Origin: an uncultured Prevotella sp.
Lineage (GTDB): Bacteria; Bacteroidota; Bacteroidia; Bacteroidales; Bacteroidaceae
Length of the DNA stretch: 64,000 nt
Assembly: GCA_900314995.1 (NCBI GenBank)
Contig: OMXK01000005.1
Location: 1-64,000 of the forward strand
Direction of reading: 5' to 3'
Shown piece after piece: positions 18,552 through 26,552 of this stretch; within the stretch, counting starts at the first letter, position 1; each line of letters begins with the position of its first letter. The position numbers were made by a program, and so were the translations under genes. The notes under the pieces were generated by a model. The model saw only the letters and a program-made list of their open reading frames with translations, did no database searches and was not told the DNA's origin.

Positions 18552-19670
18552 ATGAAATTATCACAGTTTAAGTTTAAGTTACCAGAAGAGCAGGTTGCCC
18601 TTGAACCTACTTTCCACCGTGACGAGTGCCGTCTGATGGTCGTTCACCGTAAGAGTGGTCGTATCGAGATGACCCGTAAGGACGAGAATGGCGAGGAACT
18701 CAAGGATAAGGAAGGCAATCCTGTCTATCTCGACTTCCGTAATATCATCGACTATTTCGATGAGGACGACACGTTTATCTTCAACGACACCCAGGTGTTC
18801 CCTGCCCGTCTTTATGGCACGAAGGAGAAGACCGATGCCAAGATTGAGGTGTTTCTGTTGCGCGAGTTGAATCCCGACCTCCGTCTGTGGGATGTACTGG
18901 TAGAGCCTGCACGTAAGATCCGTATTGGCAATAAACTGTTTTTTGAGGAAGACGGGCCGATGGTGGCTGAGGTCATCGACAATACCACCAGCCGCGGACG
19001 TACCCTGCGTTTCCTCTACGACTGTCCTCACGACGAGTTCAAACGCGAGCTCTTCGCTTTGGGTGCAGCCCCCCTGCCGCGCTATATCATCGACCGTCGC
19101 CCCGCCACTGAGGAGGATATGGAGAATTTCCAGACGATCTATGCGAAGAAAGAGGGTGCGGTGACCGCTCCGGCCACAGGTCTGCATTTCAGCCGCGAAC
19201 TGATGAAGCGCATGGAGATCCGAGGCATCAACTTCGCCTTCATCACCCTCCATTGCGGCTTGGGCAGCTTTGATCCAATCGAGGTGGAAGACCTCACCAA
19301 GCATAAGATGTCATCCGAGCAGATGTTCGTGCCGCGCGAAGCCTGCGAGCTGGTCAATAAGACCAAGGAGGCAGGTCGTTGTGTCTGCTGCGTAGGTGTC
19401 AGCACCGCCCGTGCTACGGAGACGGCTGTGGGTACCGACGGACTCCTGAAGGAGTACGAGGGATGGACCAATAAGTTCATGTTCCCGCCTTATGAGTTCG
19501 GCCTTTCCAATGCCCTCGTGGCAAACTTCTACCATCCCGAGTCCACGATGATGATGACGCAGTGCTCCTTCGGTGGCTACGACCTGGTCTATGAGGCCTA
19601 CAAGAAGGCTGTCAAGAACGGGTACAAGTTCGGCTGCTATGGCGATGCCCTGCTGATACTCGACGACTGA
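18552..19670 (+). CDS. queA: S-adenosylmethionine:tRNA ribosyltransferase-isomerase
   Basis: QueA transfers and isomerises the ribosyl part of S-adenosylmethionine onto 7-aminomethyl-7-deazaguanine in tRNA, forming epoxyqueuosine. At 372 residues it is slightly longer than usual because of an N-terminal insertion (KDENGEELKDKEGNPVYLDF). Family motifs include FNDTQVFPARL, EGAVTAPATGLHF, TLHCGLGSFDPIEVEDL and MMTQCSFGGYD. Its stop overlaps the folK start by one base (TGATG). Confidence 0.95.
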   Translation: MKLSQFKFKLPEEQVALEPTFHRDECRLMVVHRKSGRIEMTRKDENGEELKDKEGNPVYLDFRNIIDYFDEDDTFIFNDTQVFPARLYGTKEKTDAKIEVFLLRELNPDLRLWDVLVEPARKIRIGNKLFFEEDGPMVAEVIDNTTSRGRTLRFLYDCPHDEFKRELFALGAAPLPRYIIDRRPATEEDMENFQTIYAKKEGAVTAPATGLHFSRELMKRMEIRGINFAFITLHCGLGSFDPIEVEDLTKHKMSSEQMFVPREACELVNKTKEAGRCVCCVGVSTARATETAVGTDGLLKEYEGWTNKFMFPPYEFGLSNALVANFYHPESTMMMTQCSFGGYDLVYEAYKKAVKNGYKFGCYGDALLILDD

Positions 19671-20077
19671 TGCATCACGTATATCTGGGACTCGGGAGTA
19701 ATCTGGGCGACCGTCGGCAGCTGATAGCCGAAGCCATCCGCCTCATTGGCGAGCGGGTGGGGGAAGTGCTCCGACAGTCGTCGTTGATAGAGACCGAGCC
19801 CTGGGGATTTCAGTCTGTCAATCGTTTTCTCAATGGTGTCATCCTCTGCGAGACGCGGCGCACCCCCCGAGGGGTGTTGCGCGCCACTCAGCAGATAGAG
19901 CGTGAACTGGGGCGCCGCCATAAGGGCGGCACCTATCAAGACCGAACCATCGATATCGACATTCTGCTCTACGACGATCTCCACATCGATGAACCCGATC
20001 TCAAGATTCCCCATCCGTTGATGCAGCAGCGCGATTTCGTGATGGTCCCCTTACAAGAAATACAAATGAATGACTAA
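19670..20077 (+). CDS. folK: 2-amino-4-hydroxy-6-hydroxymethyldihydropteridine pyrophosphokinase
   Basis: FolK pyrophosphorylates hydroxymethyl-dihydropterin in folate synthesis. The 135-residue protein has LGLGSNLGDRR at the N-terminus, TEPWGFQSVNRFLNGV, and the signature RTIDIDILLYDDLHIDEPDLKIPHPLMQQRDFVMVPL. It is compact compared with the roughly 160-residue E. coli enzyme. Residues 65-72 (RRTPRGVL) are encoded by a small palindrome (caccccccgaggggtg). Translationally coupled to queA. Confidence 0.95.
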   Translation: MHHVYLGLGSNLGDRRQLIAEAIRLIGERVGEVLRQSSLIETEPWGFQSVNRFLNGVILCETRRTPRGVLRATQQIERELGRRHKGGTYQDRTIDIDILLYDDLHIDEPDLKIPHPLMQQRDFVMVPLQEIQMND

Positions 20078-20083
20078 AACAAT

Positions 20084-21583
20084 ATGCAAATGAAAAAACT
20101 AGCCACTCTGATGGTCTTCATCGCCTTCGCGATGAACGCCTTCGCCCAGCACGCTTCCCACTGTGGAAACTGTGAGAACCCTTATAAGAAGTACACGCAG
20201 AATCTGCCCTTCGCCATGCCCGAATTGAAGGCGCCAGCCATTCCAGACACAAAAGTGTGCCTCAGCGATTTCGGGGCTGATGCTACGGGCAGCAGGCTCT
20301 CTACCGAAGCCTTTGCCAAAGCCGTCGAGGCTCTGACGCAGCAGGGCGGCGGTCATCTGATTGTGCCTGCTGGCGTGTGGCTCACGGGCCCCATCGTACT
20401 GAAGAGCAATATTGACCTCCATCTCGAGATGGGTGCCGTCATCCAGTTTGCCGCTGACGAGACGCTCTATCCGATCATCAAGACCTCCTTCGAGGGGCTC
20501 GACACCCGTCGCTGTCAGTCACCGCTGTCAGCCAATGGTGCTGAGAATATCTCCATCACAGGTCGGGGTGTCATCGACGGCAATGGTCAGTATTGGCGCC
20601 CCGTCAAGAAGGCCAAGGTCAGCGAGAGTCATTGGAAACAGCTGCTGGCTGTTCCTGGCAGCGTGGTGATGCCAGGCGACTATTGGGCTCCCACTGCCAG
20701 CTATGCTAAGGGACATGAGGGTGCCGACCTCAATGTGCCCACCGCCAAGACCGATGCCGAGTTTGAGGCCATCCACCGTTTCCTCCGCCCAGTCATGATC
20801 AGCCTCGTCGGCTGCAAGAACGTGCTGCTCCAGGGCGTCATCTTCCAGAACTCTCCCGCGTGGAATATCCATCCGCTCATGTGTGAGAACATCATCATCG
20901 ACAATGTGCTGGCCCGTAATCCCAGCTATGCCCAGAACGGCGATGCCCTCGACCTTGAGTCGTGCAAGAATGCGCTGATCCTTAATTCCAAGTTCGATGC
21001 AGGCGATGACGGTATCTGCATCAAGAGCGGTAAGGATGCCGATGGCCGCCGTCGCGGTGTGCCCTGTGAGAATGTCGTGGTGAGCGGGTGTACTGTCTTT
21101 GCTGGTCACGGCGGTTTCGTCGTAGGATCCGAGATGAGTGGCGGCGTGCGCAATTTCAAGGTGCAGAACTGCCAGTTCCTCGGCACCGATGTTGGCCTGC
21201 GCTTCAAGTCTACCCGTGGTCGTGGCGGTATCGTGGAGAACATCTTTATCGACGGCATCTCGATGATGGACATCAAGACCGACGCCATCACCTTCAACAT
21301 GTATTATGGTGGCAAGTCGGTGGCCGAGATGATTGCCGACGGTGATAAGCCCGACAACACCACGAAGAAGCCTGTCGACGAGACCACGCCCATCTTCCGC
21401 AACATCGACATTCAGAACGTTGTCTGCAACGGCGCTGGCCGTGCCATGGAGTTCAACGGTCTCCCCGAAATGCCGATGGACAACATCAATCTGAAGAATA
21501 TCACGATTATCGCCCGTCAGGATGCCTCATTCACCAACTGCACCAACATCCGCAAGGACAACGTAAAGGTTATCGTGAAATAA
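20084..21583 (+). CDS. glycoside hydrolase family 28 protein (polygalacturonase-like)
   Basis: A 499-residue exported enzyme predicted to hydrolyse galacturonan in pectin. It has a signal peptide ending in AFAQ and a right-handed beta-helix. GH28 active-site signatures are visible: NGDALDLESC (NTD-like, Asp287), DAGDDGICIKSG (Asp308/309), GHGGFVVGSEMSGG (His342) and LRFKSTRGRGG (RxK, Arg373). The N-terminal CLSDFGADATG is also typical. It sits 6 bases after folK but belongs functionally with the hexuronate genes at 48977-52864. No SusC/SusD pair lies nearby. Confidence 0.93.
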   Translation: MQMKKLATLMVFIAFAMNAFAQHASHCGNCENPYKKYTQNLPFAMPELKAPAIPDTKVCLSDFGADATGSRLSTEAFAKAVEALTQQGGGHLIVPAGVWLTGPIVLKSNIDLHLEMGAVIQFAADETLYPIIKTSFEGLDTRRCQSPLSANGAENISITGRGVIDGNGQYWRPVKKAKVSESHWKQLLAVPGSVVMPGDYWAPTASYAKGHEGADLNVPTAKTDAEFEAIHRFLRPVMISLVGCKNVLLQGVIFQNSPAWNIHPLMCENIIIDNVLARNPSYAQNGDALDLESCKNALILNSKFDAGDDGICIKSGKDADGRRRGVPCENVVVSGCTVFAGHGGFVVGSEMSGGVRNFKVQNCQFLGTDVGLRFKSTRGRGGIVENIFIDGISMMDIKTDAITFNMYYGGKSVAEMIADGDKPDNTTKKPVDETTPIFRNIDIQNVVCNGAGRAMEFNGLPEMPMDNINLKNITIIARQDASFTNCTNIRKDNVKVIVK

Positions 21584-21613
21584 CGCGCACGAATCACAAG
21601 AATCGAAAAAGAA

Positions 21614-21639
21614 AAAGCCTCGCGGTTGAGCGAGGCTTT
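21614..21639. terminator. bidirectional terminator between the GH28 gene and rpsO
   Basis: AAAGCCTCGC-ggttga-GCGAGGCTTT, a perfect 10-bp stem with A-rich and T-rich flanks on opposite sides, between converging genes. Confidence 0.9.
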
Positions 21640-21649
21640 ATTGTTTTGC

Positions 21650-21919
21650 TTACTTACGAAGACCGAGGGCCTTGATAATAGCACGATAACGATTGATGTC
21701 GTTATTGTAGAGGTACTTCAGCAGCTTGCGGCGCTTACCTACGAGCATGGTCAGCGAACGGGCTGTGTTGTGATCCTTGTGATTCTTCTTCAGGTGCTCT
21801 GTCAGATGAGAGATGCGATAGCTGAAGAGAGCGATCTGAGCCTCAGCAGAACCAGTGTCCTGTGCGTTCTTGCCATACTGGCCGAAGATTTCCTCTTTCT
21901 TTGCTTTGTCTAAATACAT
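21650..21919 (-). CDS. rpsO: 30S ribosomal protein S15
   Basis: An 89-residue primary 16S rRNA-binding protein of the small subunit, with typical length and motifs: TGSAEAQIALFSYRISHLTEHLKKNHKDHNTARSL followed by LVGKRRKLLKYLYNNDINRYRAII. It is monocistronic. A leader of about 105 bases separates the promoter at 22031-22038 from the start; S15 is autoregulated through its leader in several bacteria, but I cannot show this here. Confidence 0.98.
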   Translation of the reverse strand: MYLDKAKKEEIFGQYGKNAQDTGSAEAQIALFSYRISHLTEHLKKNHKDHNTARSLTMLVGKRRKLLKYLYNNDINRYRAIIKALGLRK

Positions 21920-22030
21920 AATTGTAATGTGATTAATGTTGTTTGCAAATACATCTTTCGGACGCTTCTACCTGCCTAATCACGGGCGGTTTACGTCGTC
22001 AGATGCTCCGGATTTTCCGAAATGCGGGTG

Positions 22031-22038
22031 CAAAGGTA
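22031..22038 (-). promoter_or_regulatory. promoter -7 element for rpsO
   Basis: TACCTTTG on the minus strand, giving an unusually long (about 105-base) untranslated leader. Confidence 0.65.
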
Positions 22039-22047
22039 CAACAAAAA

Positions 22048-22082
22048 AGTGAAAAGTGAACAATGAAAAGTGAAAAATTTAC
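22048..22082. repeat. tandem gtgaaaagtgaa-type tract
   Basis: Imperfect tandem copies of the 7-base unit AGTGAAA between the divergent rpsO and typA promoters. The same motif family is found at 16724-16744, 39911-39923 and 56077-56085. Confidence 0.6.
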
Positions 22083-22122
22083 GGTTTTTATGAAAAAAAG
22101 CGTGGATTACACGGATTTTTTG

Positions 22123-22130
22123 TAATTTTG
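22123..22130 (+). promoter_or_regulatory. promoter -7 element for typA
   Basis: TAATTTTG, preceded by GGATTACACGGATTTTTT. A closely similar block (GGATTACACAGATTACACAG, then ATTTTTTATACTTTTG) precedes the YfhO gene at 40266-40302. Confidence 0.65.
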
Positions 22131-22154
22131 CAGCCGAATTTGAATAAAATAGGT

Positions 22155-23996
22155 ATGCAGGATATAAGTAATCGTTCGAATGAACGCTTAGCTAGTCTAA
22201 GAAATATCGCAATTATTGCCCACGTAGACCACGGAAAGACGACACTCGTGGACAAGATGATGCTGGCAGGAAATCTCTTCCGTGAGGGACAGAATCTCAG
22301 CAACCAGGTACTCGATGCTAACGACTTGGAGCGTGAGCGTGGAATCACTATTCTCTCCAAGAACGTCAGCATCAATTGGAAAGGCGTTAAGATCAACATC
22401 ATAGATACTCCGGGACACTCCGACTTCGGCGGCGAGGTGGAACGTGTGCTGAATATGGCCGACGGCTGTCTGCTGCTCGTGGATGCCTTTGAAGGGCCGA
22501 TGCCTCAGACGAGGTTCGTGCTGCAGAAGGCACTGCAGATCGGATTGAAGCCCATCGTAGTGGTGAACAAGGTGGACAAGCCCAACTGCCGCCCCGAGGA
22601 GGTCTACGAGATGGTGTTCGACCTGATGTTCTCGCTGAATGCTACGGAGGATCAGCTTGACTTCCCCGTGGTGTATGGTTCGGCCAAGAATGGCTGGATG
22701 GGTGAGGACTGGAAGACACCTACGGGCAACATCACTTATCTGTTGGATAAGATCCTGGAGGTGATTCCTGCCCCGAAGCAGATAGAGGGTACGCCCCAGA
22801 TGCTGATTACATCGCTCGACTATTCGAGCTATCAGGGCCGTATCGCAGTAGGTCGCGTGCATCGCGGACAACTGAAGGACGGTATGCAGGTGACCATCGC
22901 CCATCGCGACGGTTCGCTTGAGAAAACGAAGATCAAGGAACTGCATACATTCGACGGGATGGGACACGTGCGCACGGACTCTGTTGACTGTGGTGACATC
23001 TGCGCCGTCATCGGATTGGAGAAGTTTGAGATCGGTGATACCATCTGTGACCTGGAGAACCCAGAGCCGCTGGCACCTATCGCCATCGATGAGCCCACCA
23101 TGTCGATGCTCTTTACGATCAACGACTCGCCTTTCTTCGGCAAGGAGGGTAAGTTTGTGACTTCGCGCCATATCAACGACCGCCTGGAGAAGGAACTGGA
23201 GAAAAACCTGGCGCTGCGTGTAGAGCCCTTCGAGGACTCCACCGACAAGTGGGTCGTCTCCGGTCGTGGTGTGCTCCATCTGTCGGTGCTCGTAGAGACC
23301 ATGCGCCGTGAAGGCTATGAGCTTCAGGTGGGTCAGCCGCAGGTGATCTATAAGGAGATCGACGGCAAGAAATGCGAGCCGATAGAAGAACTGACCATCA
23401 ACGTGCCCGAGGAGTTCTCCTCCAAGATGATCGATATGGTGACGCGCCGCAAGGGTGAGATGACGTCGATGGAGAATCAGGGTGAGCGTGTTAACATCGA
23501 GTTCGACATCCCTTCGCGTGGTATCATCGGTCTGCGTACCAATGTGCTGACGGCTTCGCAGGGCGAGGCCATCATGGCCCACCGCTTCAAGGAGTATCAG
23601 CCCTATAAGGGTGAGATCGAGCGCCGCGTCAACGGTTCGATGATCTCGATGGATACGGGCAACGCCTTTGCCTACGCCATCGACAAGTTGCAGGACCGTG
23701 GTAAGTTCTTCATCGATCCCGGTGAGGATGTCTATGCCGGTCAGGTGGTTGGCGAGCATGTCCATGACAACGACCTCGTGGTGAATGTCTGCAAGGCCAA
23801 GCAGCTGACCAACGTGCGTGCCTCTGGTACCGACGAGAAGGCCCGTATCATCCCGAAGACGGTGATGAGTCTGGAAGAGTGCCTTGAGTATATCAAGCAG
23901 GACGAACTTGTAGAGGTCACCCCGAAGTCGATGCGTATGCGTAAGGTCATCCTCGACCACGATCAGCGCAAAAAAGCCTCTATACAGCGAGGATAG
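22155..23996 (+). CDS. typA: translational GTPase TypA/BipA
   Basis: A 613-residue ribosome-binding GTPase involved in ribosome assembly and stress adaptation. G motifs are clear: HVDHGKTTL (P-loop), ERERGITI (switch I), DTPGHSDF (G3) and [12 protein letters not shown] (G4), followed by elongation-factor-like domains II, III and V and the TypA C-terminal domain ([21 protein letters not shown]). ATG 22155 is chosen because the promoter element ends at 22130. Monocistronic. Confidence 0.97.
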   Translation: MQDISNRSNERLASLRNIAIIAHVDHGKTTLVDKMMLAGNLFREGQNLSNQVLDANDLERERGITILSKNVSINWKGVKINIIDTPGHSDFGGEVERVLNMADGCLLLVDAFEGPMPQTRFVLQKALQIGLKPIVVVNKVDKPNCRPEEVYEMVFDLMFSLNATEDQLDFPVVYGSAKNGWMGEDWKTPTGNITYLLDKILEVIPAPKQIEGTPQMLITSLDYSSYQGRIAVGRVHRGQLKDGMQVTIAHRDGSLEKTKIKELHTFDGMGHVRTDSVDCGDICAVIGLEKFEIGDTICDLENPEPLAPIAIDEPTMSMLFTINDSPFFGKEGKFVTSRHINDRLEKELEKNLALRVEPFEDSTDKWVVSGRGVLHLSVLVETMRREGYELQVGQPQVIYKEIDGKKCEPIEELTINVPEEFSSKMIDMVTRRKGEMTSMENQGERVNIEFDIPSRGIIGLRTNVLTASQGEAIMAHRFKEYQPYKGEIERRVNGSMISMDTGNAFAYAIDKLQDRGKFFIDPGEDVYAGQVVGEHVHDNDLVVNVCKAKQLTNVRASGTDEKARIIPKTVMSLEECLEYIKQDELVEVTPKSMRMRKVILDHDQRKKASIQRG

Positions 23997-24213
23997 AGCG
24001 AAGTTCTACTTCGACTCTGCCGAGCGCAAGCAGGCTCGACCGCAGGTCAGGGCTGCAATTCGCGAGGGTAGGAGCCTATTTGGACGGGGACTGAGGCCGT
24101 GCTTTCAAACCTTTTGCCTTGGCGCAAAACACCTTACGAGCCTACACAAAAGACCTTGCGCCTATACGCAAAATAGAAGTCGTCAAATTTTGATAGTGCC
24201 GGGTTGTAGCACA
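23996..24213. other. non-coding stretch downstream of typA
   Basis: Begins with a hairpin CGAAGT-tct-ACTTCG (23999-24013) right after the typA stop, without a T-run. Further small inverted repeats follow (CGAGC..GGCTCG; TTTGC..GCGCAAA). No gene with plausible start and codon use is visible. Confidence 0.5.
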
Positions 24214-24247
24214 GTTATAGCATAGTTTTCAGAAACTATGCTATAAC
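24214..24247. repeat. perfect 15-bp palindrome with a third half-copy downstream
   Basis: GTTATAGCATAGTTT-tcag-AAACTATGCTATAAC. A 12-base part of the same arm, ATAGCATAGTTT, recurs in direct orientation at 24293-24304. There is no T-run, so it does not look like a simple terminator; an operator or recombination site is possible. Confidence 0.7.
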
Positions 24248-24397
24248 TTATCTTATTGATAATCACTCGCTTGAATTGCACTAGTAGCACACATAGCATA
24301 GTTTGTTTATGTTTCTCAAAATTGTGGCTGACTATATGTCTTCAAAAACACATAGTGTTTTTCTTATTGGACAGCAATGAAAATAATCTCCTTTTTA

Positions 24398-24429
24398 TTT
24401 GCTTGTTTCAGGAAATCTTCTTAAATTTG
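24398..24429 (+). promoter_or_regulatory. promoter for the structured RNA
   Basis: TTTG (24398-24401), exactly 20 bases, then TAAATTTG (24422-24429): a perfect Bacteroidetes consensus not followed by a plausible coding start. Transcription would begin at about 24436. Confidence 0.75.
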
Positions 24430-24435
24430 CAGTCG

Positions 24436-24802
24436 ACTAAGCCGGTCCATTCAGGGATAAGGCGGGGTCAAAACAAACATCGATGGAATCCTGAGGCTGA
24501 CGTAGCTGTTTGTAGGGCTGGCCAAAGGGAAAGGACGTTTTCTAACGTTACTGTCTGTGATCTTCAAACTTCGCAACTTTGAATCCACTTCACAGAGGTA
24601 ATGCAACGAAGCGTTCGCGTGGGAGTATTATACCACGATGGGGCTTTACCTTATTATATAATATAAGGCTGAAGTGTTCATATCGTTTCTATAATATTAC
24701 TCGGCGTGGGTTGGCTTGCGTTGCTTATCCTTGATATGGGGGCAATGCGAAGGCCTGAAGACGGGGATAGGCACGAAGGAACTAACTCCCACGTCTTTTT
24801 TA
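24436..24802 (+). ncRNA. candidate structured non-coding RNA, about 367 nt
   Basis: Inferred from the promoter at 24398-24429, extensive complementarity and a terminal T-run (24796-24801). The 5' domain is closed by a 7-bp stem (24441-24447 with 24516-24522) and contains two interleaved pairings (24451-24458/24488-24494 and 24473-24479/24507-24513), a pseudoknot topology. The middle domain is a nested hairpin (24548-24551/24598-24601, 24554-24560/24590-24596, 24563-24568/24578-24583). The 3' domain is closed by CGTGGGAGT/ACTCCCACG (24618-24626/24785-24793) and encloses 24633-24637/24705-24709, 24649-24654/24663-24668 and 24713-24724/24742-24755. It lacks the conserved cores of RNase P RNA, tmRNA and SRP RNA. 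A 6S-like role for the last 185 nt is possible but unproven. Confidence 0.6.
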
Positions 24803-24810
24803 TTTCCAAA

Positions 24811-24869
24811 CCTAAAATGATTATTAACGCCGAATTGGGGAGAAAGAGGCAGCCTAAAAATGATTATTA
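24811..24869 (+). repeat. 16/17-base direct repeat before the DUF4252-like gene
   Basis: CCTAAAATGATTATTA at 24811-24826 and CCTAAAAATGATTATTA at 24853-24869, separated by 26 bases. The second copy supplies the start codon at 24860. The first could start a 22-codon upstream reading frame overlapping it. Confidence 0.6.
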
Positions 24870-25381
24870 TGGAAAGACTTATTAATGTTTCGTTAGAGTT
24901 GAGACGAATGATGGTGTTATCGGTGTTATTACTTGCATACCATGTATGCTTCGCTCAGTCAGCCGACAGAATAATTGAAGAAGCGAGGACATACAAAGGA
25001 GCGGAGTATGTTACTTACAACAAGTCTGAGATAAAGAAACTGTATAATGAACAGCCAGAGGATTTTATGAAGGTTCTTCTCAAGAATGCCAATAGTTTAA
25101 AAGGAGTTTCTTTCGAGAAATTACCATCTCGAGAAGCAAATAAGTTGCATAGTAATATACAGGACTTAGATAATTGTGATTACAGTAAGTTACTAGATGA
25201 AAAAGATGATAATGGAAATATCTTGTCGATATGGTTTCTGGAAGATGATGACAACTATCGGGTAACTGACGTGATTGTATTTTTAGTGCAGAATGGACAA
25301 TCTGCGATGTTGGTTTATGCGAAAGGGAAATATGCAGAAGCAGATATTGAAAAGGTAGAAGAGATGATAATGCAATATTGA
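24860..25381 (+). CDS. exported DUF4252-like protein
   Basis: A 173-residue exported protein. A hydrophobic signal (MMVLSVLLLAYHVCFAQ) precedes a mature part with the layout of DUF4252: an N-terminal segment AEYVTYNKSEI, an acidic middle, and a C-terminal strand pair VTDVIVFLVQNGQSAMLVYAKGKY followed by a helix. DUF4252 proteins are Bacteroidetes envelope proteins of unknown role, often near ECF sigma factors. ATG 24869 is an alternative start. First protein gene of an AT-rich island. Confidence 0.65.
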   Translation: MIIMERLINVSLELRRMMVLSVLLLAYHVCFAQSADRIIEEARTYKGAEYVTYNKSEIKKLYNEQPEDFMKVLLKNANSLKGVSFEKLPSREANKLHSNIQDLDNCDYSKLLDEKDDNGNILSIWFLEDDDNYRVTDVIVFLVQNGQSAMLVYAKGKYAEADIEKVEEMIMQY

Positions 25382-25415
25382 AATCTCTTTATTTACAGAA
25401 CAATATGTTTTGATT

Positions 25416-26498
25416 ATGCGAAAAGTAATAATAGTTATATTCTGTATATTGCCTTCTATTGGAATGGCTCAGAGTGAAGGATATGAAGCATTTATTTATA
25501 CAAGTGAAGAGTTGACCAATGAAATCAATTCCGGAATGGAGGAAGAAAGGGGGCTCCTCGGAGACTTATTTGATGCGGGTATACAGTCAGTAAAAAAGAT
25601 TGGTCTAGGATATGCAAGCTCATTAGCAACTGTCGGAACCGATGTCTTAAAATCATTGCTTACCCGTAATGCACAGTTGAAACAGCATTGGGAAGAGACT
25701 GTGAGAGCAGAGAACGTATTCACGACAACGATAACCACCGTACAGGGGATTAATAACTTTTATAAAGAAAAATCATACTCAGGAGCACTAGACCCTAAAG
25801 GGTTGTATTTTGACGGTATAGGTTGTTTGCGTAAGGAAGGAACAGATACTGTTTTCTACATTTCATGCCATATAGACCGTTCGAAAATCAATCGCATCCT
25901 AGACCACTCAAAATTTGAGCTTACAATAGATACACTTATTATAAGCCCTTTCCATTCCAATCTACCCAATTCATCTTCTGACATACCTTTTTCATTTGAA
26001 GAACGGAAAGATTTCGTATTCTCTATGAATATAAAAATAACTTCATCTTGGATAAATGAACTCACACAATTGTATAAAGATCAAGAACTAGGAGAGTTTG
26101 CTATAACGATTCCTGTAAATCAAGACTCACTGGATTCGAAAGGTTTTCTTAGATATGTTCGTAAAGAAAACAAAAGCTCGAACTATGCCATTAGCGGAGA
26201 AAGTTTTATTGTTCCCCGCTCATTCATGGGCTATCGTGATGCCACTGGCAATTACAAGAATTGTTGGGGGACTGGTGAATATCAGCTTTCAATAGAATTA
26301 AAAGAGACATGTGATATTACAGAAGAATATCGCAGCAGTTGGAAACAAGATTGGAAACGTCGAAAAGCAAATTATCCTAAAGAAGGTTTCTTCTCAAAAT
26401 GCTGGCATACCATAACGAATCAGTCATGGGATGATTCATCAAAAACTTGGGTAATCTCAACCCAAAAGACTTCTTCAGAGCCCACCTCCCTAAAATAA
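25416..26498 (+). CDS. exported protein of unknown function
   Basis: A 360-residue protein with a signal peptide (MRKVIIVIFCILPSIGMAQS). The mature N-terminus is helical with a glycine/alanine-rich amphipathic stretch (LLGDLFDAGIQSVKKIGLGYASSLATVGTDV is spread over residues 47-78), then a beta-rich region (about 120-290) with IDTLIISPFHSN and FAITIPVNQDS, and a basic Trp-rich C-terminus (SSWKQDWKRRK). I do not recognise a family. It lies between the DUF4252-like and CHAT genes, same strand and similarly AT-rich. ATG 25416 is used because the upstream in-frame codon is TTG. Confidence 0.7.
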   Translation: MRKVIIVIFCILPSIGMAQSEGYEAFIYTSEELTNEINSGMEEERGLLGDLFDAGIQSVKKIGLGYASSLATVGTDVLKSLLTRNAQLKQHWEETVRAENVFTTTITTVQGINNFYKEKSYSGALDPKGLYFDGIGCLRKEGTDTVFYISCHIDRSKINRILDHSKFELTIDTLIISPFHSNLPNSSSDIPFSFEERKDFVFSMNIKITSSWINELTQLYKDQELGEFAITIPVNQDSLDSKGFLRYVRKENKSSNYAISGESFIVPRSFMGYRDATGNYKNCWGTGEYQLSIELKETCDITEEYRSSWKQDWKRRKANYPKEGFFSKCWHTITNQSWDDSSKTWVISTQKTSSEPTSLK

Positions 26499-26552
26499 TC
26501 CACTAATGTGGAATTTTGTAAATTTTATCATCGCAACCAAAAGCATTGCATT

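Noticed and set aside
22197..23960. Long minus-strand open frame (587 codons) opposite typA
   Set aside because: It is an antisense shadow of a strongly biased coding sequence; it is His/Leu-rich without domains or start signals.
24256..24582. Plus-strand frame of 108 codons
   Set aside because: It runs through the promoter and the strongly base-paired 5' part of the proposed RNA, has no plausible domain or signal, and its composition is that of non-coding DNA.
24436..24802. RNase P RNA, tmRNA or SRP RNA
   Set aside because: The conserved GAGGAAAGTCCGG core, the tmRNA tRNA-like ends and tag frame, and the SRP GGAAGCAG loop are all absent.
24398..26498. Retron or other reverse-transcriptase-linked RNA
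   Set aside because: A structured RNA is present but no reverse transcriptase is encoded nearby.
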